Part shown: one piece after another, positions 41,002-43,732 of the stretch | Position numbering within the stretch: the stretch's first letter is position 1 | How the letters are laid out: each line of letters opens with the position of its first letter | From: JAAYCI01 sp031551695 | GTDB lineage: Bacteria; Bacillota; Clostridia; Oscillospirales; Ruminococcaceae | Reading direction: 5' to 3' | Assembly (NCBI GenBank): GCA_031551695.1 | Contig: JAVBNG010000032.1 | Coordinates: 1 to 43,732, forward strand | DNA: 43,732 nucleotides | The notes under the pieces: generated by a model | Told to the model about the DNA's origin: nothing | What the model saw: only the letters and a program-made list of their open reading frames with translations | Database searches by the model: none | Made by a program: the position numbers and the translations under genes

Positions 41002-43732
41002 ATGCAAACATATCGATTTGAGGTAAGCGGCATGACATGCTCGGCCTGCGCCGCGCACATTGAGCGTGCCGTCGGCAAGCTGAACGGGGTGCAAAAGGTT
41101 GCCGTGAACCTGCTGGCAAACAGCATGTCCGTTGTTGCGGACGAAACACTGCTGAAACCGGACGATATTATTGAAGCCGTGCGCAAAAGCGGCTACGACG
41201 CCACACTGTCACTGGACAATTACATCCGCCCCACGGCAAAGCCCGCAAGGCAGGACACGCATCCCCAAAAGCGCGTGAACCTGGAAGTGGAAGACATGCG
41301 CCGCCGCCTGCTTGTGTCGTTTATCTTCCTCATCCCCCTCATGTACATCAGCATGGGCCATATGGCGGGCCTGTCGCTGCCCGGCGTGCTGAAGGGCGTG
41401 GAAAACGCGGCGGTGTTCGCCGTTACGCAAGGCTTGCTTTGCATCCCCATCGTGTTTGTGAACCGGGTGTTCTTTGTCAGCGGCTTCCGCAGCGCCATAC
41501 ACGGCGCGCCCAACATGGACAGCCTCGTCGCCCTTGGCGCGGCGGCGTCTTTGGGCTACGGCGTTTTCGCGCTGTACCGCATTTGCTGGGCCCTTGGCAA
41601 CAGCGTGGCCGCCGTGGCCGAGCGCTATATGCACGATTTGTATTTTGAAAGCGCCGCCATGATCCTGACCCTTATCACCCTTGGCAAAATGCTGGAGGCC
41701 ATCAGCAAAGGGCGCACGGGCGCGGCCATTCAGTCGCTGGTGGACCTTGCGCCGGAGACGGCCATCATATGGCGGAACGGCGTGGAAAAGAAAATCCTTG
41801 TGTCCAACATCCGCGCGGGTGATGTTTTGGTGGTGCGGCCGGGCGCGCGCGTTCCGGTGGACGGCGTCATCACCAGCGGCTCCTCGTCGCTGGACGAGAG
41901 CGCCATCACGGGTGAAAGCCTGCCGGTGGACAAAACCGTCGGCGACAAAGTGACCGGCGCCACCATCAACCTGAGCGGTTATTTTAAAATGAAGGCCGAG
42001 CGCGTGGGCGCGGACACCACCCTCTCCCAAATCATCAAGCTGGTGGAGGACGCGGGCGCGTCCAAGGCGCCCATTTCGAAGCTGGCGGACCGGGTGAGCG
42101 GCATTTTTGTGCCGGTGGTCATTGCGCTGGCGGCGGTGGCCTTCGCCATTTGGATGTTCGCGGGCAAAGGGTTCGAATTCTCGCTGGCGCGGGCCATCAC
42201 GGTGCTGGTCATCTCCTGCCCGTGCGCCTTGGGCCTTGCCACGCCCGTGGCCATGATGGTGGGCACCGGCCGGGGCGCCAAGTTCGGCATCCTGTACAAG
42301 ACCGCCGAGGCCATGGAGTCCCTTTGCAAAATCGACACCGTGGTGCTGGACAAAACCGGCACCATCACCGAAGGCCGCCCCCAGGTGACGGACATTGTTG
42401 CCGTGAAGCGCACGGAGGACGAATTGTTGGCCCTTGCGGCTGCGCTGGAGGCGAAAAGCTCCCACCCCATTGCCAAGGCCGTGGTGGCCGAGGCCGCCGC
42501 GCGGGACGTGCGGCCGCTGGAGGCGGACGAGTTTGAAGTATTGTCCGGCCTTGGCCTTGCGGGCAGATGTGGCAAAAAAGAGCTGCTTGCAGGCAACGAG
42601 CGCCTGATGAGAGAAAACGGCGTGGACCTTGCGCCCGCGGGCGATTTACCCCGGGAGTATGCCGAGGCGGGCAAAACCACCATTTTTTATGCTGAAAACG
42701 GCAAGCTGGCGGGCTTTGCCGCCGTGGCGGATATGCCGAAGGCGGATTCCGCCGCCGCCATCAAGGCGCTGAAACAGCGGGGCCTGCATGTGGTGATGCT
42801 GACGGGCGACAACGCCGCCACGGCCGAGGCCGTGCGCAAAGCCGTGGGCATCGACGAAGTGATCGCCGAGGTGCTGCCGAAGGACAAGGACGACAAGATC
42901 CGCCGGTTGATCGAGCAAGAGCACAAGGTGGCCATGATCGGCGACGGCATCAACGACGCGCCCGCTTTGGCAAGGGCCAACGTGGGCATCGCCATTGGCG
43001 CGGGCACGGACGTGGCCATTGAGTCGGCGGACGTTGTGCTGATGAAAAGCAGCCTGGTGGACGCGGTGACGGCCATTGACCTGAGCCACGCCGTGCTGCG
43101 CAACATCAAACAAAACCTGTTCTGGGCGTTCATTTACAACATCATCGGCATTCCCGTGGCGGCGGGCGTGTTCTATCCGGCCTTCGGCCTGACGCTGAAC
43201 CCCATGTTCGGCGCGGCTGCCATGAGCCTGTCCAGCATTTTTGTGGTGACGAACGCCCTGCGGCTAAACCTGTTCACGCCGAAACTGCGCCCCGGCACAA
43301 AGAAAAAGGCGGCGCAGCCCGCCGCCGCACAGCCTGTGGTGCATGAAATTGCCGAGGCCGGTGCGGAAAAAGAGCTTACCGGCACAGCGGCGCTGCTGGC
43401 GGAAGCCGCCGGCGCGGCGGATGCGCCGGAGAAGAAGCCCACCGAAGAGCCTGCGGCGGAAGCTGAAGAAGCGGCAACTCCGGAGCCTGAGCCTGAACCG
43501 ACGGCTGAAGCAAAACCTGAGCCAGAGCCAGAGCCAGAGCCAGAGCCCGACCCCGAACCCGACCCCGAACCCGAGCCCGAACCCGAACCGGAGCCTGACC
43601 CCGAACCCGAACCGGAGCCTGACCCCGAACCCGAACCGGAGCCTGACCCCGAGTCAGAACCCGAGTCGGAGCCAGAACCCGAGCCGGAACCCGAACCCGA
43701 GCCGGAACCCGAACCCGAGCCGGAACCCGAAC
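41002..43732 (+). CDS. copA: Copper-translocating P-type ATPase with Pro-Glu repeat tail (3' end beyond window)
   Basis: At least 910 residues; the frame is still open at the window end. Residues 1-70 form one heavy-metal domain (GMTCSACAAH). The P1B core is complete: helices from ~90, actuator TGES, the metal-site CPC in VISCPCALGLATPVA, phosphorylation loop DKTGTIT, SSHPIAKA, TGDN, GDGINDAPALA, and last helices with YN and MSLSS, diagnostic of Cu+ (IB-1) pumps. It exports copper from the cytosol. After ~775 come a Lys/Ala-rich linker and, from 827 on, an almost pure (PE/PD)n chain of at least 84 residues. Such a tail is not part of ordinary CopA. The ATG follows AGAGGGG. What lies beyond the tail is unseen. 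Confidence 0.93.
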   Translation, partial: MQTYRFEVSGMTCSACAAHIERAVGKLNGVQKVAVNLLANSMSVVADETLLKPDDIIEAVRKSGYDATLSLDNYIRPTAKPARQDTHPQKRVNLEVEDMRRRLLVSFIFLIPLMYISMGHMAGLSLPGVLKGVENAAVFAVTQGLLCIPIVFVNRVFFVSGFRSAIHGAPNMDSLVALGAAASLGYGVFALYRICWALGNSVAAVAERYMHDLYFESAAMILTLITLGKMLEAISKGRTGAAIQSLVDLAPETAIIWRNGVEKKILVSNIRAGDVLVVRPGARVPVDGVITSGSSSLDESAITGESLPVDKTVGDKVTGATINLSGYFKMKAERVGADTTLSQIIKLVEDAGASKAPISKLADRVSGIFVPVVIALAAVAFAIWMFAGKGFEFSLARAITVLVISCPCALGLATPVAMMVGTGRGAKFGILYKTAEAMESLCKIDTVVLDKTGTITEGRPQVTDIVAVKRTEDELLALAAALEAKSSHPIAKAVVAEAAARDVRPLEADEFEVLSGLGLAGRCGKKELLAGNERLMRENGVDLAPAGDLPREYAEAGKTTIFYAENGKLAGFAAVADMPKADSAAAIKALKQRGLHVVMLTGDNAATAEAVRKAVGIDEVIAEVLPKDKDDKIRRLIEQEHKVAMIGDGINDAPALARANVGIAIGAGTDVAIESADVVLMKSSLVDAVTAIDLSHAVLRNIKQNLFWAFIYNIIGIPVAAGVFYPAFGLTLNPMFGAAAMSLSSIFVVTNALRLNLFTPKLRPGTKKKAAQPAAAQPVVHEIAEAGAEKELTGTAALLAEAAGAADAPEKKPTEEPAAEAEEAATPEPEPEPTAEAKPEPEPEPEPEPDPEPDPEPEPEPEPEPDPEPEPEPDPEPEPEPDPESEPESEPEPEPEPEPEPEPEPEPEPE
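43480..43732 (+). repeat. Tandem Pro-Glu coding repeats
   Basis: Several repeat generations are stacked. GAGCCA is repeated four times (43519-43542). A 24-nt unit encoding EPEPEPDP occurs three times without mismatch (43579-43650). An 18-nt unit, GAGCCGGAACCCGAACCC, begins at 43681 and recurs to the window end. Unit lengths are multiples of six, so gain or loss keeps the frame and the Pro-acid alternation. Confidence 0.9.

Noticed and set aside
43480..43732. CRISPR-like or non-coding satellite array
   Set aside because: Repeats are in frame with copA, keep Pro-acidic codons throughout, and have no spacers.
1..43732. tRNA, rRNA, insertion sequence or prophage genes
   Set aside because: I looked for CCA-type cloverleafs, transposase DDE motifs and phage structural genes and found none; a tRNAscan/ISfinder run would settle it.

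Overview
The window is GC-rich DNA (about 60% by eye), gene-dense, and looks like a chromosome segment of an anaerobic gut Firmicute (class Clostridia, probably Oscillospirales). The evidence is strong GGAGG-type ribosome binding sites, several TTG starts, and Firmicute signature genes: cdaA-cdaR, hemZ, long-form hpf, and mazG-rqcP-divIC-yabR-like synteny. I see no rRNA, tRNA, CRISPR array, phage or insertion sequence.

Region 1 (2-12904, + strand) is an anaerobic purine/uric-acid (Se-linked) catabolic operon: ygeY (3' end only), ygeW carbamoyltransferase, carbamate kinase, ssnA aminohydrolase, an NCS2 purine permease, ygfK flavo-iron-sulfur oxidoreductase, selenium-dependent molybdenum xanthine dehydrogenase, and a dihydropyrimidinase/hydantoinase. 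Together they would import a purine, hydroxylate or reduce it, open the rings, and recover ATP from carbamoyl phosphate. Three of its four larger gaps hold clear hairpins without U-tracts, and the carbamate kinase-ssnA gap holds a 232-nt leader with competing pairings. The operon ends at a terminator near 13.1 kb.

Region 2 (13.2-18.9 kb) is cell-envelope accessory DNA: an HdeD-like membrane protein, a YhhN-family membrane protein on the - strand, a DUF4358-like lipoprotein, an MBOAT O-acyltransferase with its DHHW/AlgJ-like partner, and a second lipoprotein. Region 3 (19.0-22.9 kb, - strand) is one transcript from a near-consensus promoter: an NlpC/P60-like protein that has lost its catalytic Cys and His, a HAD nucleotidase, an alpha/beta hydrolase, a Na+-translocating decarboxylase beta subunit and a 39-aa OadG-like peptide.

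Region 4 (23.0-25.6 kb, +) has an AI-2E family transporter, an RluA-type pseudouridine synthase translationally coupled to it, and a decayed HTH regulator. Region 5 (25.6-40.7 kb, - strand) is housekeeping and stress signalling: hpf, an S1-domain protein, divIC, rqcP, hup, mazG; then a long run ispDF, cdaA, cdaR, recJ, relA, dtd, a metallo-hydrolase, hemZ, a nucleoside kinase and a zinc-ribbon protein. Many of these overlap by 1-4 nt, and the run places the c-di-AMP synthase and the (p)ppGpp enzyme close together.

Region 6 (40.9 kb to the end, +) is a copper P-type ATPase complete through its transport core. It continues into a very long Pro-Glu/Asp repeat tail that runs off the window. Outside the genes, a 22-nt motif recurs in three intergenic gaps (2.85, 12.95 and 32.33 kb), and two of the copies sit inside a matching stem.
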